This document shows positions 63,392 through 64,000 of a stretch of DNA of 64,000 nt, piece after piece. Origin of the DNA: Shinella zoogloeoides (GTDB lineage Bacteria > Pseudomonadota > Alphaproteobacteria > Rhizobiales > Rhizobiaceae); contig NZ_CP093529.1 in the NCBI RefSeq assembly GCF_022682305.1, forward strand, positions 124,001-188,000, in the 5' to 3' direction. The translations under genes were made by a program, and so were the position numbers. Position 1 is the first letter of the stretch. Each line of letters starts with the position of its first letter. The notes under the pieces are model-generated. The model ran no database searches and was not told the DNA's origin. It saw only the letters and a program-made list of their open reading frames with translations.

Positions 63392-63525
63392 CGCGCGGAG
63401 CCGCGCTGTCCCGTCACCGTGTTCGTGGCCCGGTCCCAAGGATCGGGCCACAATCGTTTGGGGATGCCCATGCCCGATTCCGAGGGAAGGGAAAAGGGGG
63501 AATGCGCGCACCCTGGCATGCTTGT

Positions 63526-63558
63526 TGTGGATATCGCGCCGTCTCCCCGCTATCCACA
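63526..63558. promoter_or_regulatory. Pair of inverted DnaA-box-like sites
   Basis: TGTGGATAT (63526-63534, reads ATATCCACA on the minus strand) and CTATCCACA (63550-63558) each differ by one base from TTATCCACA. They form an inverted pair about 50 bp upstream of the nrd promoter. DnaA controls nrdAB in E. coli, so a link to replication is plausible but unproven here. Confidence 0.45.
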
Positions 63559-63606
63559 GCACTTGCAGACAATTTTCATTTCATTCGTCGGATTTCATCC
63601 CAGTCA

Positions 63607-63634
63607 TTGACGTAATTTTTACCTAGGATACTAT
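63607..63634 (+). promoter_or_regulatory. Sigma70-type promoter of the nrd operon
   Basis: TTGACG (63607-63612) and TACTAT (63629-63634) are separated by 16 bp. The NrdR box overlaps the -10 element. The transcript would start near 63641 and carry a leader of over 200 nt before nrdH. Confidence 0.65.
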
Positions 63635-63643
63635 ATATAGTGT
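63628..63643. promoter_or_regulatory. NrdR box
   Basis: ATACTATATATAGTGT is a near-perfect match to the NrdR operator (ACACWATATATWGTGT-like dyad). It lies directly on the -10 region of the nrd promoter, so NrdR with dATP would block transcription. A second, helically phased box, usual for NrdR, is not obvious. Confidence 0.82.
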
Positions 63644-63644
63644 T

Positions 63645-63835
63645 CAGGCGCGCCGATTCGTAAGGGTGGCCAGCCGGAACGGGAACCCGGCATGCAGCGG
63701 CCACAGTGCCTGCGCAGAGCCGGAGCCACCCCCGCAACTGCAGCGGCGCCCTGCGTTCGGTCCCTCACGGGTGGCGGGGCGCGCTTGTCCGCCCCACATT
63801 GGCCCCTCGGCGGATGGGTCGGTGTGAATGACATC
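63645..63835 (+). promoter_or_regulatory. Cobalamin-riboswitch-like leader of nrdH
   Basis: The transcript has GGGAACCCGG (63681-63690) pairing with GCCGG (63719-63723), directly followed by the highly conserved CCCCCGCAACTG (63729-63740). This is the core of cobalamin riboswitches. The P3 loop is extended. The usual 3' B12 box (AGCCAGGAGACCTGCC-like) is not evident, so this may be a shortened or variant class. Rhizobia often control nrdHIEF, a class Ib cobalamin-independent reductase, by cobalamin. Confidence 0.62.
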
Positions 63836-63856
63836 GAGAGAAACACGAGGAAAGCC

Positions 63857-64000
63857 ATGTCCATCACCGTCTATTCGAAGCCTGCCTGCGTCCAGTGCAC
63901 AGCGACGACGCGCGCGCTCGATCGCCAGGGTATCGACTACAGCGTCGTCGACATCTCGCAGGACGCGGATGCATTCGCGCTGGTGCAGGGCCTGGGCTAC
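63857..64000 (+). CDS. nrdH: Glutaredoxin-like protein NrdH (3' end cut by window)
   Basis: The first 48 residues are present, starting MSITVYSKPACVQCTATT. The redox motif is Cys11-x-x-Cys14 (CVQC), with the NrdH-typical VYSKPxCVQC opening and DRQGIDYSVVDIS. It donates electrons to class Ib ribonucleotide reductase (NrdEF), whose genes should lie just beyond the window. An AGGAAAG site precedes the ATG at 63857. Control by NrdR and a cobalamin-type leader fits a reductase used when cobalamin is scarce. Confidence 0.9.
   Translation, partial: MSITVYSKPACVQCTATTRALDRQGIDYSVVDISQDADAFALVQGLGY

Larger units (their letters stand above)
63392..63856. other. Long control region between the Rieske oxygenase gene and nrdH
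   Basis: A 465-bp non-coding stretch. From left to right it contains two inverted DnaA-box-like sites, a sigma70-like promoter overlapped by an NrdR box and a long GC-rich structured leader with cobalamin-riboswitch core sequences. The first about 130 bp show no strong terminator for the oxygenase gene. Confidence 0.8.

Overview
The window looks like chromosomal DNA of a GC-rich alphaproteobacterium, most likely a Rhizobiaceae member (Shinella/Rhizobium/Ensifer-like). This is inferred from several things: the gene set is dominated by ABC importers; there is an imuA-imuB-dnaE2 cassette behind an alphaproteobacterial GAAC-N7-GAAC LexA box; GGAAC-N16/17-(C/A)GTT promoters of the EcfG/RpoE2 type occur; a Pha/Mrp antiporter has fused A and B subunits; and nrdH lies behind an NrdR box plus a cobalamin-riboswitch-like leader. 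I see no rRNA, tRNA, CRISPR array, insertion sequence or clear pseudogene. One tyrosine recombinase is the only mobility gene.

Layout. 1-5.3 kb: a polyamine-type importer (binding protein cut by the window edge), a divergent GntR/FCD regulator and a small serine hydrolase. 5.3-8.6 kb: recombinase, then a GST / 36-codon ORF / DHA2 efflux pump unit with overlapping start and stop codons. 8.7-12.4 kb: metNIQ behind an unexplained structured leader, then an EamA exporter. 12.5-20.8 kb: a dipeptide-type ABC importer with a Tat-type binding protein, a class V aminotransferase, an SMP-30 lactonase-like protein and a GlxA-type AraC regulator. 20.8-21.6 kb: two convergent small membrane-anchored proteins, each with an EcfG-like promoter. 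21.7-27.1 kb: the SOS mutasome operon. 27.1-31.2 kb: a CocE-type hydrolase, a divergent 2-hydroxyacid dehydrogenase relative and a small stress-promoter membrane protein. 31.2-37.3 kb: a second polyamine-type importer coupled to a DmpA-type peptidase, with a divergent binding protein and an RpiR regulator. 37.3-38.9 kb: small proteins and sparse DNA. 38.9-44.9 kb: phaABCDEFG. 45-50.4 kb: an FtsK without membrane segments, class II aldolase and an FMN lactate dehydrogenase. 50.4-52.6 kb: DUF3307, an AGE-family epimerase and an unlisted 52-residue membrane protein. 52.8-58.3 kb: an NMT1/THI5-type importer, an adenine-deaminase-like amidohydrolase with an altered metal site and a LysR regulator. 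58.4-61.9 kb: a chemoreceptor and TrkH. 62.1-64 kb: a Rieske demethylase-type oxygenase and the start of the nrd operon.

Together these genes describe a soil or plant-associated heterotroph: scavenging of polyamines, peptides, methionine and nucleobase-like compounds; cation and pH homeostasis (Pha, TrkH); and layered stress control (LexA, EcfG, NrdR with cobalamin). The most interesting leads are the metNIQ leader, the multi-signal nrdH control region, the amidohydrolase lacking the adenine deaminase D-P-H-E motif, the peptidase coupled to a polyamine-type importer, and two uncharacterised small proteins.
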